Part shown: piece after piece, positions 22,581-34,436 of the stretch
How the letters are laid out: the number at the start of each line of letters is the position of its first letter
How positions within the stretch are numbered: the stretch's first letter is position 1
NCBI GenBank assembly: GCA_026225945.1
Contig: JAMJFZ010001816.1
Span: 5,571,501 to 5,635,500, forward strand
DNA: 64,000 nt
Direction: 5' to 3'
Source: Cricetomys ansorgei
Taxonomy: Eukaryota; Chordata; Mammalia; Rodentia; Nesomyidae
Notes under the pieces: generated by a model
Told to the model about the DNA's origin: nothing
The model's database searches: none
Seen by the model: the letters and a program-made list of their open reading frames with translations, nothing else
Program-made: the position numbers and the translations under genes

Positions 22581-23885
22581 TATAATTTAATTAACAAATT
22601 ATCTACAGCAACGTGTATTACTTTTGTGACCAGATTTTTAAAAACCAGTTAAAGAATAGAAGACTGAGACCAACTACAGAAGGCAGTTGAACACATCAGT
22701 TCATTAGCTCCCTACCTAAACCCCACTGGATGAAAGTAAAGGGTGTTTTTGTTTGTTTGTTTTGTTTTGTTTTAATAAAAGCATAAACCTGCAAAGAAAG
22801 GGAATTGGAAAGGAAACAACAGAAAAACTGTTTTGAAAACTAGAGACCCTGTGAGAAACGAAGCAGGTCTGTGATAACCTGACTCTACCAGGAATGGGTA
22901 GACCGGCCTGATCACAGAGAACCCTGGATTAGAAGCTCCCTTATTATCTAAGAATGGAAGAGCAAATGGTGCTGTAAAAATAGAGATAGTGGAAAATCTG
23001 ACACAATGCATCTAGAATCTCAGCAGAGCTTTACTTCCCAAAGAGATTAAAGTAGATGCTGTTATCTGCACAAGACTACAACAAGTTAGGGCCTGGCCAC
23101 CAGGCCCACATTTGATCATCCGTGGGGAAATAGTTAGCTGTTGCTGAGGGATCAGATGCCATTTTCATAGGTAGCTGGGCCACTGAAATCCAGCCCCTGC
23201 CCCAGTGCCAAACCTCACACTATGCTGATGCCTGCACCCATGACGACACTGGGTGGGTCACACAGGAAAGAAAGACAGGAAAGTGATGGGAAACATCTAA
23301 AAAAGAAAAGAAAAAAGAAAACATTTTCAGTAAAAGAGGGAAGAAGAGAGAAGGTTGCGGGATAGAGATAACTAAAATCCATTCTTTGCCTGTATGAAAC
23401 TATCAAAGAATAAAAAATTTACAGTACGTGAAAATTAATTAAGTCAGAAATTCTGGACCCAATACAATAGGCAGAGCTGAGGACTGGTGTATAATACTGA
23501 AAATAGAAGCATTGTGTAAATGGTGAGATTTCTATTCATTTTCCCCAGAATACTGGTATACAACTTAGACAGAAATCTAAACAAATCAAGATAAGAGACA
23601 AATATTCTGGCCATTGGTGGGTTGATACACAGGCTATTCTTTAATACATTTTTAATGTTTATGCACAGTGACTAAACAACCTTTTGTTGTCTCATTCTTA
23701 AAAAGCAGTGGGAGTTGAGAAAATTCTCTAGCATGAAAGACATAATCTAAGGGTTCCCCCAAAATACAAATTAACAAAAGGAAACAAACACTATGGTGTG
23801 CAAACAGAAATTTTGAATGATCACTGAAACTCTAAAGAAGATAGGTTAGCATGTTTAGTGCTTAAAAAAAAGAAAAGTAGTCAGT
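22581..23885. other. Unique sequence, nothing recognised
   Basis: A (TTTTG)-rich simple stretch lies at 22744-22774. The remainder is unrecognised. Confidence 0.4.
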
Positions 23886-24294
23886 CCTAGTTAGTTTTTG
23901 TCAATTTGACACCAGTAGAGCAATCTGGGAAGAGGAACCTCAACTGAGAAAATGCTCCCATCAGATTGCCTGCAGACCAACCTGTAGGGCTTTTTCTTAA
24001 TTAATGACTCACGTAGGAGGACCCAGTTCATGTTGATGGTGCCAACCCTGGGCCGATGGTCCTGAATTGTACAAGAAAGTAGACCAAGCCAGCCATTGGG
24101 AACAAGACAGGAAGTAGCTTTCCTCTGTGATCTCTGCTTCAGTTCCTGCCTCCATGTTCCTGCCCTAAATTCCTGCCTGGACTTCCCTGCCTGTTGGGTC
24201 TCATGTAAGCTGGAAAGAGACAGAAACCCTTTCCTTCCCAATCTGATTTTAGTTATTGCCTCTATCATAGCAATAGAAACCTAACTTGTAAGAC
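23886..24294 (-). mobile_element. Rodent MaLR-like LTR (MT/ORR group, subfamily uncertain)
   Basis: On the minus strand it reads 'ttaggtttctattgctatgatag', 'ggcaggaactgaagcagag', 'gcccagggttggcaccatc' and 'tctactggtgtcaaattgac'. This is a very common rodent LTR pattern. The copy at 33628-34034 shares the 'ggcaccacccac'/'caagttgac' blocks in the same relative order. The minus-strand open frame over it is incidental. Confidence 0.65.
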
Positions 24295-26454
24295 AAAGGC
24301 TGAAGTATCCATTCTTGAGAGGAAAAGGATCCTTGAAGTTTAGAAACGGTATGGTAGCAAAATGAAAATCCCAAAAGTTTCAAAGCAAAACAAAACTTTC
24401 CTGATGAGAGTTAGGTCTGACTTGGAAACCCAACTTTGAGCTCAAGGATCAGAATCTATTCCCTGCCATTCATCAACATTTGTGCCCAGTCTGTTCTAAG
24501 GGATGTTGCCTGCAGTTTGAAGAAGTCATTTGTGTCTCTGAGAACTGCTACAAGAAAGCATCCTGACTGCCTACACAATGAAGCTTTATTGTCAGATTGT
24601 ACCATTCACCTGAAATGGAAGCATAGGTTTCATTGGATCTCTACCCACTCCCTACCCCCAATTCTCGAGGTCTATCTGATAATTTTATAATACAAATTGC
24701 TGCCTGCTTCCCTTTCTTTTTCTAGGCAGGTGCACACAAAGCTGACTCCACCTTTACACCTTTGGAAATAGCAACTCAAATTAGTAGGAAGCATTGACAT
24801 ATTCCCAGAGGGCCCATTTTCCCTTCAGCTAACACCAGCCAGTTCCATGACTAATACAGCCATCCTGCTACAAACCATCCTGTGCTTAGAGTTCTCATTT
24901 GCCCAAGACCATTAATTAGCTACCTCTTCAGCACCCTGTGCTACAGTTGCAGGTGCTAACAACACATGCCAGTTTCCTTTTGTGTGGCTCTTTGAAGATT
25001 TCACTGCAGCCAAAGCTCATACTTAATCCTTTGATTCTAGCTCACTTTGTATCCCCAACTGTAAGCATGTTTAAGGACAGCATGACAGGTCTGGGACTGC
25101 GACAACACTGCTGAACAGGGTCATTCTCACAGTCAGGGGGCTAGCTTTGTAGGAAGTTAAAGATTGGCTTGTTAAACAGCTCTTAGACTTTTAACTTGTC
25201 TGTTCTGAAAGCATTAGCTTGTTTTTGTTGTTGTTTTCTGAGACATACTGGGATTCTGAAAAGAGCAAACACCGCCTTGAATCAAGATTATTGTGTAATG
25301 TTCATTAAAATAGATGTGCTTTTTAAAAGGCAGGACGTGTATATCCCACTGCAAGAAACTTCAACACCGGAATCTATAAAGGAAGCATGCTGGAAGAAGT
25401 TATCCTAATTACTAAGATGTCCAGTCAGAATGAATTTCAAAGACAAGGTCCATTAGTTCACCTAATCCCAAACTATGTGTCTTGCAATTTAGGAGTCGCA
25501 TTCCTTGGAATATCTAAGTTTACTTTTACGTGAGCTCCAACACTGATGGAGATCACAAAACAGTGTGCATATATTACCTCATTGGTCCCATTTACAGGTC
25601 TGTGATATATACAAAGTGGCTGCTTTCTCCAGGTTACAGCTATCATTTATCTGAATGGGAGAAAGAACCCCTCCCACCTCTTGAATGTCCATTGCTTACA
25701 TCTACCAATGCTTTCAGCAGGGCCAGGAAGTGACATGGATGCCTTGTTGAGTACCCCAGATTCACTCAACGGCAATTTCAGGGATAAGATAAAAACATGA
25801 AAACAATGGTCACTTTCAAAGTTAAATTCTCCTCAAGAGTTTTCAAGAAAGAACGGTAATAAAAATAACGCATTCCATAGGCTATTTATACAGTGGATAG
25901 GCTGTTTTCCTTAGGCAACTGGAAGAGACACAGAATTCCCAAGTCACACCCTAGACCTAAGTCGCCCTTTGCAGGGGATGTCAGCCTGGTTTGCTCAATC
26001 TTTCGTAAAGTCCCTAACCCAGAATTTAACAAGCTTAGTGAAGCAGGTGGAAACCAACCAGTTTAGGCCATGAAGCAGATCTACAGCTTGAATTAGAATC
26101 CAGAGTACAGAAAGACATTAGAGACACACTTCTACCATTTTGAATTGTGCAAAGGTACTCAAAGGTTGCCAACAAAATGACCTTAATTTGGAAACAAGTA
26201 ATATTTATTGCTAGCAAATGAAGTGTTTCTCTTAATGGCTGATTTTGTGAACACAGCTTTGTGACCATGGTGCCACATTTCTGTTTGCAACCCCTGCTCC
26301 CAGTGTAGAGCCTGGATAGTATTCATCTCTACACTGACACAGCCTGTCTGGTGCTTGTATTGTGGACATTTGATAGATGTCTAATGAAAAACTTAATTGG
26401 TGGTTCAATGAACTGCTTCAGAATGGTTCCTAGATATCTCTTGGCAGAGGAAAA
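24295..26454. other. Unique sequence, nothing recognised
   Basis: 2.1 kb without a recognised repeat. Several 60-80 codon frames have no support. Confidence 0.4.
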
Positions 26455-26650
26455 ATGCAAGCTGTAGAGTCAGAGACTCTTGACCATACTTTCCAGCTCC
26501 CACAGACAGCAGTTGAGTCTCAGTCTCCCTGGGCATTGGCATATCAACCGCAAAAGATGTCCTTGTGGTTGACAATGCCTACCTCATGGAGTTACTTTGA
26601 CCCGAGGAATGAGAGAATACACATAAAATCACCCACGAATGTATGCAATC
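26455..26650 (+). repeat. MIR SINE (degraded)
   Basis: 'ttgagtctcagtctccctgggc', 'tgcctacctcatggagttac' and 'gagagaatacacataaaat' follow the MIR core and 3' order. Confidence 0.5.
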
Positions 26651-26824
26651 ATAATGACCGCTTTCCCTGACACTTTGTAAATACTATAAATATACTTTAG
26701 CAACAAAAATCCTTACCAAGCAAACTAAATCCCAAAATAACACAGGCCTGAATTATCGAATCCTGAAATAATAGAGTTCAGCCGAATTTGCTGTCTTCTT
26801 TAAATAGACACAAAAAGGAACGAT

Positions 26825-26950
26825 TAGCTGGGTGTGTCTGTGCAAATTTGTAGTGCTATGCACTCAAGAAACATGGGCAGGAGGGCTACAAGTTCAAAAA
26901 CTGCTTGGGCTGCAAAATGAGTTCGAGGCCAGCATGGGTGACTAAGTAAG
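26825..26950 (+). repeat. B4/RSINE-like SINE fragment
   Basis: 'agctgggtgtgtctgtgc', 'cactcaagaaacatgggcaggagg' and 'aatgagttcgaggccagcatggg' match the B1-like half of B4-type SINEs. Confidence 0.6.
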
Positions 26951-26953
26951 GCT

Positions 26954-27416
26954 ATGATGACCGATCTTGGTTATCAACTTGACCACATAAAATCAGCTAA
27001 AACAAAAACAAAAGACAAAACCAAAACTCAATAAAAAGAAGCACCAAGCACCTGGGCATACCTGTAAAGGAATTTCTTAATTGTGTCATCTGAGGTGGGA
27101 AGACCTACCCTAAATCTAAGCCACAACTTCTGGTGGCACCCCACATAAGGGGCCGTGGAAGAAGGAAGTTTTTCCTTTGCTCGTGCTTGCCCTCACTTCT
27201 TCTGGTAAGTTCATCTATCTGTCCTGTTGCTGAAGCAACTTTAAGATGATATTAGAACCTACTTCTTCGAGATTCAACATAGATCGAAGATGAGCAGCTC
27301 TCTAGGAATCCTCTGGGACTCTAGCTAAATTGCTACTGCTGAGACACCCAGACAACTGCCAGATTCTTGGCCTTTTTGTCAGAAGTCAGTCATTGTTGAA
27401 CTATTCAGACCACAAC
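26954..27416 (+). mobile_element. Rodent interspersed repeat (LTR-like) ending in a TA microsatellite
   Basis: 'gatcttggttatcaacttgaccac', 'ctgggcatacctgtaaaggaatttcttaatt', 'cttgccctcacttcttctgg' and 'gtcattgttgaactattcagaccac' are phrases of a frequent rodent repeat that typically ends in TA repeats, as here. I cannot assign the family name. The related opening block recurs at about 39362-39400. Confidence 0.6.
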
Positions 27417-27429
27417 ATATACATATACA

Positions 27430-27466
<37 letters not shown>

Positions 27467-27468
27467 TC
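27417..27468 (+). repeat. (TA)n/(CATA)n microsatellite
   Basis: Interrupted TA repeats directly follow the LTR-like repeat. Confidence 0.95.
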
Positions 27469-27639
27469 TATGAGTTGTTTTAATATGGATACTGTCTCAA
27501 AATTAACAGTAAAAAAAATAGCAGATATAGTTTACACAGGGCATGCAATATCCTAGATTCAATTCTACTACAGCTCCCACTTAAAAACAAGGTTAATTAT
27601 ACAAGCTATATATTAGCTACCATTAACCAAAAGCAACAG

Positions 27640-27903
27640 AGGTCCATCTGCACAGCATGAAGAGCTGAATTCAGTCCTCAGAATGCAAGTGAAAGCCAGG
27701 CATGGTGGCACACATGTTTGCAGCCCATCACTGGATCACCAAGGAGACAGAGAGGAGGGTCTGGAAAGGATCTCTTTGGCTCAGTGTACAGCCAATCAAC
27801 CCGACCCATAGTTAGTCCCAGCTCCTAGTGAATGAACCTGATTAAAAAACCAAGGTGGGACGACACCTAACACAACTTCTTTTCTGCACATGCACTCACC
27901 CAT
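27640..27903 (+). repeat. tRNA-derived rodent SINE (B2/B3-related, long form, degraded)
   Basis: The tail of a B-box-like 'gaattcagtcctcag' is followed by 'gccaggcatggtggcacacatg' and 'agctcctagtgaatgaacctg'. The order is the same as in the copy at 16918-17222. Confidence 0.55.
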
Positions 27904-27995
27904 ATAGAGGTTGGGAGGGGGTAGAAGAGAGAAAGAGAGAAGGAGGGAGAGAGGCCTTTATATGAACACAAAAATAACTCAAATGAAGACATCTC

Positions 27996-28116
27996 AGGAA
28001 CTAGAAAGAGGTTCAGTAGTTAAGAGCACTGACTGTTCTGGAGGACCCGTGTTTGGTTCCCAGCTCCAAGGGATCCTTGCTCTCTTGTGGCCTCCATGGG
28101 GACCTGCACACAGGTG

Positions 28117-28118
<2 letters not shown>
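27996..28118 (+). repeat. B3-type SINE
   Basis: 'gaggttcagtagttaagagcactgactg' (A box), 'gaggacccgtgtttggttccc' (B box) and 'cttgtggcctccatggggacc' are followed directly by the CA tract. Confidence 0.8.

Positions 28119-28166
<48 letters not shown>
28119..28166 (+). repeat. (CA)n microsatellite at SINE 3' end
   Basis: 24 AC units follow the B3 body without a gap. Confidence 0.97.
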
Positions 28167-28170
<4 letters not shown>

Positions 28171-30405
28171 TATTTAAGAAATAAGTTAAAAAATGAAAAG
28201 AATAAATAATCAAAATATCTAAAAAAAGATACCTACGAGTATGACTTTGTACTGTATGTAAGCACTACATAAGGAAAGCATAAAATAATCTGGAATTCAT
28301 GCTAACAGCCTTAAATGGCTGAAAGAAATGAAAATGAAATATGTGTGAAGCCCCGTAGGAACTCCCTGTTTTCACCGCAGCAGAGGATGGAAACGTGCCT
28401 TGGTGTGGTTTCTAATTCCCTGCAAGTCCTTCCACAATGCAAATGTCACGTTGAAAAATTTGGCAGGTGCTTTAAGGAAAGGTACACTGCCCAGATCTCT
28501 AGAAAATGTTTTGACATTTAGGTGACCCTTCCATTCTGTTTAACAAGAGAAGCCCCAGTTAAGCTCGGGCTGTCATCCTATTTACTACACTAGCCCTGGA
28601 AACAAGGCTGGCAAACCCAGCATCGGTCTTTCCCTGAGGGCAGGGCCAAATATTCTGAAAGAAGGAGCAGGGACTGCCAGCTATGAAGGCAGTTTGAAAC
28701 AATGGCTGCCCATGAGGCTTACAGTTTCCCCACAACACAGCCTTTTGCTTTTCCTCTTTTCTTTTCTTTTTTTTTTTCTCCCTCTTTTAAATTGGATGAA
28801 GCCCAACACAGATGTTCACTCTGGCTATCAGTGCACAGGGAAGAGCTGAATACAGAAAGGTTCTGGTCTGTTGTTACTGACATAATGCAACCTCAAGTAA
28901 GCCTCTTCATCCCTAAGAACCTGCTTTCTTTGCTGAGGGGTTGAAGTCAATGATGTCCAAGGTCTCTTTTGTGATGCCTGCATCTGTTGTTTGGAAGAAA
29001 GGGAGCAGAAGGCAGAGTACCTGTTTAATAATGTGATTTCTGCAGTGCAGCCAACTGTCTTCTGCTTCCAGTGGAACTTCATGTTTGAGAGCAAAACCAA
29101 AAGAATTGCTCCAAGGCTTGGGTGGCAGGCTCCACCGCTACTTAGTTCCAGAGACCTTGGCAGGCTCTGGGTGTTCCACTGACATGGAAGGCATTTCGTT
29201 TACAGGCTCACTTAAAATAACACTGGACAGAGATACCCCTACTGTCCTCTTTTAAGTCAGTCAGGAGTCATGCCTTGAGCTACCAGTGATCACAAAGGTA
29301 GCTTAAAGGAAAGTGGCAATGTGGTCAAAGAAGTACGTGTGATCCTGTAAACCGTTCAAGCATCTAAGCAGCCATCTGTCCCTGCTCCATTCTAAATATC
29401 TAATTTCTTCTACATCATCTAATCTCCTTTAGCCCTCCCCCTCCTTTATAACGTTCCTCCTTTCTCCCTCTTCCTCTTTACCCCATCTCAGACCATCCCT
29501 TTCTTCTTCCCTGCCTCCTTTCTCCTCCCAAGCAGGCTTTCTTTATTCTCGTCCTCCATCCGCATGAACAGATACAGACAACACCTTGTCTTCACATTTA
29601 ACAGATAGATCTACCCATACATAGAGAGCACTAGTCACCCTAAGTCCTCTTCCAAATCGCCATTTCCCTGAACAGAGAGCTGATGGGAGCAGATCTCTAC
29701 CTATGCCTTGAGCAGATAGTTGTAAAAGAAACAGAAAGCCTCTAGGGCAGGTTATAAGATGGGAGATCCGAATCGTCACGTGCAGATATTAACCCTGTTA
29801 CACTCTCTTCAGGGAGAAGCCTCACTTTAATACTTCAGAGTTCCATCTGCCCACTTGAAATGGGTTATGAGAATATTCGAGCTCACTGCATGCCACAATA
29901 TAGTCACAAAAATGCGTTTTCAGAAAGTGTTAGGGCAGGTATCATTTAAATACTGTTCAACAGTCGGACATCATTGCATTTGAAGGGAGAGATCTTTACA
30001 TGCTCTTCTAGATCTTACCTCATTTAGTTGCTCCCAGTTGGTAACCATAATTGAGAATATTGGGCTTAGGAGATGAGTTCCACTGGAATTTCTTCTTGAA
30101 ATAATTCATTCCTGATCAATATGAATTATTCTGTGCTCGAGCTCTGCCATAAGTCCCATTTACAGCTTGTCCTCTGTAAGAATCCAGACACTGGGGATAG
30201 CTTGAGGACATGCTTCAAGGGAGAAGGAAATGGCCACAGGTATTTCAGCAGCTCAAATAAACATCACTGGATCCTTCCACATACAGATACAGCCTTTTCT
30301 TGCTTACTTATTAGATCAGGTTGTAGTTTCTTTCCTTCTTTATTCGCTCAAGTATTTGTGTGTTCTCTATTCTGCAAAAACAATCATTTGCTTCTTCTTC
30401 CACAG
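28167..30405. other. Unique sequence, nothing recognised
   Basis: 2.2 kb with no recognised repeat apart from a T-rich run (28758-28782). The far right end is the pyrimidine tract of the candidate acceptor. Confidence 0.4.
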
Positions 30406-30455
30406 GTATTCGGATTGATTGTTTCTCACCCAAAGATCATACTCCATATGTTCAG
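30406..30455 (+). other. Candidate 50-bp internal exon, unknown protein
   Basis: An excellent acceptor (gcttcttcttccacag, ending at 30405) and an excellent donor (TTCAG|gtaagag) enclose 50 bases. Read in phase 1, the exon is open and encodes a split codon plus IRIDCFSPKDHTPYVQ, leaving in phase 0. The entry phase fits the exit phase of the candidate exon at 8056-8241 (G|GT gives glycine). I do not recognise the peptide. A 50-base frame is often open by chance, so the support is the splice-site pair, not the frame. Confidence 0.25.
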
Positions 30456-30699
30456 GTAAGAGTCACTTGTAAGTCATTAAGTGTCCTCTATAAGTACATT
30501 TTCACAAGTTTATGGGGTACTTTAGCCTTCAAACTTACAATCATACATTGTAAAAATTTCAAGTGGTAGAGAAATGAATATAGTGGAACATAAAAGCCTC
30601 CTGGCAACAGTTTGCTTGTAAATTCTACCAGATTTTTTTTCTATGCATTTTCTAAGCCAAATATACATGCACGTAATTCCAAATATAGAAATGCATGTA

Positions 30700-31132
30700 A
30701 GACACATGCACATATTTTATGATAAAATCAGGATTTATATTCCCTGGCAACTGGCTTTTGCTGCCTATTAATGTGTTAAAATGTTCTTATCTACCTCAGT
30801 CTTTTAAAAGGCATCAGAGTAGCCTGTTATTTGGATATAGAAAGTGTCATTCAATCAACCAATGAATACTCAAGATTTTACCTTTTATATACAAATATGG
30901 CTCTGTGAAAGCTCCTAAATGTGTACCTTAGTACATGGGATTCAGAAGAATGAAGCTTTAAAAATGAAATTGCTAAATCAAGGGACACATACAGTTACAA
31001 TTTAAGTAATAACCGTCAAACTGCTTTTTAGAAAGCTTTTACCAAGTTACACCCTACCTAGGCTTTATGGTGACTTGGGTCCCTATATTCTAACCAGCAC
31101 TCGGCATCTGATAAAAGATTTCTACCTGATTA
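30700..31132 (-). mobile_element. Ancient LINE-1 (L1M-like) fragment
   Basis: 'tcaatcaaccaatgaata', 'tgaaattgctaaatcaaggg', 'caaactgctttttagaaagc', 'ttacaccctacc' and 'accagcactcggcatct' match a reversed old L1 3' region. The Lx element at 31134 lies directly beside it. Confidence 0.6.
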
Positions 31133-31133
31133 G

Positions 31134-32705
31134 ATTCTTTTTATTTGCATTACTTCTTCTATTATTTTTGAGATTATTATTATGTCATTTCCTCTTTTCC
31201 TTTCCTCCCTCCAAACCCTCCCACACATTCTTCCTGGCTCATTTTCTAATCATGACCTTCTTTTTCATTAATTGTTGTTACATGCATATATGTTTACATA
31301 TATACAAATACATTCCTAATACAACATGCTCAGTCTGTTTAATGTTACTCACATGTATGCTTTCAGAATTGACCATTTGGTATCAGACAACCAGTTAATG
31401 TGCTCTTCCATGGGATAAACTATTTCTCCTACTCTCAGCATTCTATACATGCCTAAGGTTCTTTTTGTAGTGCTGAAGCTTCATTGATTTTCCCCAGTCA
31501 CTTTAGCATGTCCGTTGGTATTGCCAATATTTAGTTCCTATTTAGGCATTCATGATGTGAGATTTTATAGGTGTAGCTTCTGACGTTCCTAGGAGACACA
31601 GCTTACAAACAAATTCTCGGATCTTCTGACTTTTACAATCTGTAGCCTATAGCTACTGTGTAAGACAAAGAGACATCTTCATATATATAAACCTGCCAGA
31701 ACTCAGCAGAGGGAACTCTCTGTCATGGCAAGCACCATCCAGGACACAAGACCACCTCCCACCCCCCAGTCATCTAATCTCAGGTGTTTTTATTGATACA
31801 GAAGCCCCTCAGGTATTCTACTGATACAAAAACCCTCCTCCAAAGGTGTATTTGCATAATGAAGGAAACTTGTACCTTAATCTCATCCCACAACCCTTTA
31901 GCTGCCAAGCTATCACCATTATGGCAGGGGGAGGAGCTCAAAGCCTAAAGGGTGTATTCTCTCCTTGTTTCCTGAGACTATGGGAGAGGGACTACAAAAA
32001 TTTCTCCACAGCAGCTTTGCTCTTCACTACAATGGCTCTGCCAGAGAGTTGTGAGCAGATGCATGTCATGAGGAAGCAAATATCTGAATCATAGATTTAT
32101 ATAAAGCCAACATGTGCAGATAATACAGACTGCCAAGGTTTAGGCAGCTCTTCCCCTATGTACAAAACAATTGCACCAAGGTTACATGAGCATAACTAGA
32201 AATAAACTTCCCCAACAACAATTCTTCCTCACCCTCTTCTACAATGTTACCTGAGTTTTAGACTTAGAAGTTGTCTTGTAGATGTATTGTAAGCTTCCAA
32301 AGGAGGGAAGCAAACTACAATCCTACCCAGATATGATACCTATGAACCACATCAATGAACAGCATGGGAAAATAATACAAAGGACGCACTCCTGACGTGC
32401 ATACCTTGGCAGTAACCAACAGCTCTCTAGTTGGACTGAAGTCCTGCTCAGTAACAGGGAAATCATGTCTGGTACTGTTCATTTGGCCTACCCAGGGCTA
32501 ATGAAGTTACGGATCATGGAGGAGAACCTACAATCACTACTAAAAGAGCAGGATCCCTAACTATCTTCTAAATATTTGTCCTTATGCCTAAAGAAAAATG
32601 TAGTCCTTGCCTCTCATGAATGAAATGTCTTGTAGCAACAGACAGAGAATATTACAGAAAAACACAACCAATCAAAAATCAGAATTGTGGGGCATAGACT
32701 GGTTT
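31134..32705 (-). mobile_element. Lx-type LINE-1 3' UTR with inverted 5' segment, split by an LTR
   Basis: 31165-31640 and 32218-32287 run as a minus-strand Lx 3' UTR: T-rich end, 'cagaattgaccatttggtatcagacaacc', 'ttctgacgttcctaggagacaca', then 'caccctcttctacaatgttacctgag' after the LTR. From 32288 to about 32705 the same family continues, but reverse-complemented: 'tgaaccacatcaatga', 'accaacagctctctag', 'aatatttgtccttatgcc', 'aacacaaccaatcaaaaat'. The inverted part picks up close to where the direct part stops. This is the pattern of twin-priming inversion during L1 integration. No ORF2 is present. Confidence 0.75.
31641..32217 (-). mobile_element. Rodent ERV solo LTR nested in the Lx element
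   Basis: On the minus strand it begins TGTTGGGGAAGTTTATTTCT and ends with CTATAGGCTACA (TG...CA). It is flanked by acaatc (31635-31640) and acaatt (32218-32223), a six-base target duplication with one mismatch. It carries 'tctgtatcaataaaaacacctgag', which contains an AATAAA polyadenylation signal, and 'gttccctctgctgagttctggcag'. Both phrases recur in the + strand copy at 63335-63666. It interrupts the Lx 3' UTR cleanly, so it inserted later. It has no internal retroviral genes. Confidence 0.8.
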
Positions 32706-33011
32706 TTAAAGGGTGTTTCAATGCTTCAGTTTACAACTTTTTGGCAAAATGTATCAATGTATAGTTAGATGTATTAATTAATTATTACGCTTATTTTCAA
32801 TTTATTGATTTTACATCGATTTCAGAGTCTTTCATACATCATTATTGTTAACTCTGTGTTATTTATACGTATATTGGTTTTCATATAACCTTTTGTGGAT
32901 TTCACTTGTCTTTCAGCAGGCTTATGATTTGGAAGTCACACCAAGAGCAGTGTAGCATCTATGCAACATAGACAATGAGCTGACCTTGTTCCGTTTTCCG
33001 TGTCATGCTCG

Positions 33012-33335
33012 GTCATACTCGTCTTTTATGTTGCTGTAATAAGTTACTACACATTCTGTGACTTTAAGACAACACAAATGTATATTATAGTTTGAAGGGT
33101 CAGAAGTCTCAGAAGCAGTGGCCAGGCTGCTTGCTTTTTGAGGCTCTAGGAATAATACACTGCTGTTCATTTTCAGCTTCTAGAGGTCACCTGCATTGTT
33201 CCACTCGCAGGCACTAGTTTGTTGTCAGCCCATCTACGCACATTCATTTATTCTTTCAGTTTCTCTCACCCAACCTTTACTTTCCTTACCTCTTACTTCT
33301 ATTGCCCACCCTCTCCCTTTCTGATCCTTATAACA
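33012..33335 (+). mobile_element. Ancient MLT-type LTR fragment
   Basis: 'tatgttgctgtaataagttactac', 'gactttaagacaacacaaatg', 'gggtcagaagtc' and 'cagcttctagaggtcacctgcattg' follow the order of an old mammalian LTR. It is cut at its right side by the B4 SINE. Confidence 0.6.
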
Positions 33336-33545
33336 TAGGAATGTAGCTCAGTTAGTAAAGTGAATGCTTATCATGCAAGAAGCCTTGGAATTGAGCCCTG
33401 CATAAAATTGTACATGGTAACATTCACCTGTCATCTCAGCAGTTAGAAGATGGAGAAGGGAAGGATCTGAAGGTCAAAATCTTCTCCAACGTCTTAGCAA
33501 GTATGGAATGTGAGACCTTTTTTTCAAAAACAAATGAATGAATAA
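33336..33545 (+). repeat. B4 SINE (ID-like head plus B1-like body)
   Basis: 'aggaatgtagctcagttagtaaagtg...tcatgcaagaagcc' is the tRNA-Ala/ID-like head. It is followed by a B1-like body with 'catggtaacattcacctgtcatctcagcagttag' and an A-rich tail. Confidence 0.8.
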
Positions 33546-33627
33546 ATGTCCTTGTGATTGCACTGCACTTGTGATAAATAAATACACTTGTGATTGTACT
33601 CAGATAATCTAGAACAATCTACTTGTC

Positions 33628-34034
33628 TGTTCTAGTTTTGTTTTTGTTTCTATGATATGATTTTTTAAAATCCCAATTAAAACAAGTCCTAAGTAGAAAG
33701 GATTTATTTGGCTACAATTAGTTCCAGTATTATTCTGGAAAATTCAGAGCAAGAACTTTAAGTAGTTAGTCAGATCCACAGTCAAGGGCAACAACCAACT
33801 TGATCCATGCATGCATGTTGAACATAGCTCACTTCTCCACTCTTAGGCATTCAAAGATCCAAACTCAGGGAATGGTGCCACCCACAGTGGACTGGATCTG
33901 CTCACATCAATCAGTGTAATAAAAACAGTTCTTCACAGAAACTCTGATTCACCATCCTGCTCTAGACAGTCCTTCACTAAGACTCTATTGCTATGTGATT
34001 CTAGGTTGTGCCAAGTTGACCAAATTAGCCATCA
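33628..34034 (+). mobile_element. Rodent MaLR-like LTR (MT/ORR group, subfamily uncertain)
   Basis: It opens TGTTCTAGTTTTG and includes 'aaggatttatttggctacaatt', 'atggtgccacccacagtggac', 'tctaggttgtgccaagttgacc' and ends '...agccatca'. This is the same LTR group as 23886-24294, in the opposite orientation. Confidence 0.65.
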
Positions 34035-34381
34035 TGCCTTAAATTACTTATATCTGCAAAATCCCTCGCATGTATCAGGTTATGTATAAGAGGTTTGACA
34101 AGTAGATCACCAATATCTGTAAAGGGCCATAAGCTCTCTGACACATTTCTCCATCAAGGTATTATTGACAAATTTCCCACATCATCTTCTAATATTTTGT
34201 GATTTAATTTTTTATAATTATAAAGAATTCATACCTGATTTCAATATAATTATACAATTTACTTAATAGTCATACAATAAATTTGCTTCACTGATTTCTC
34301 AAATTTTTAGTTATTTTCTTTGTTTTTTTAACAATAAGCTGGTAAAAGTTCTATACCATAGAGATAGATGTATAAATCATA

Positions 34382-34387
34382 GGTAGG

Positions 34388-34434
<47 letters not shown>
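34382..34434 (+). repeat. (GATA)n microsatellite
   Basis: About eleven GATA units after two GGTA units, between two LTR-like repeats. Confidence 0.97.
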
Positions 34435-34435
<1 letters not shown>

Positions 34436-34436
34436 A

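Noticed and set aside
34382..34434. Regular spacing that could suggest a CRISPR-like array
   Set aside because: It is a plain GATA microsatellite in vertebrate DNA, with no repeats-plus-unique-spacers structure anywhere in the window.
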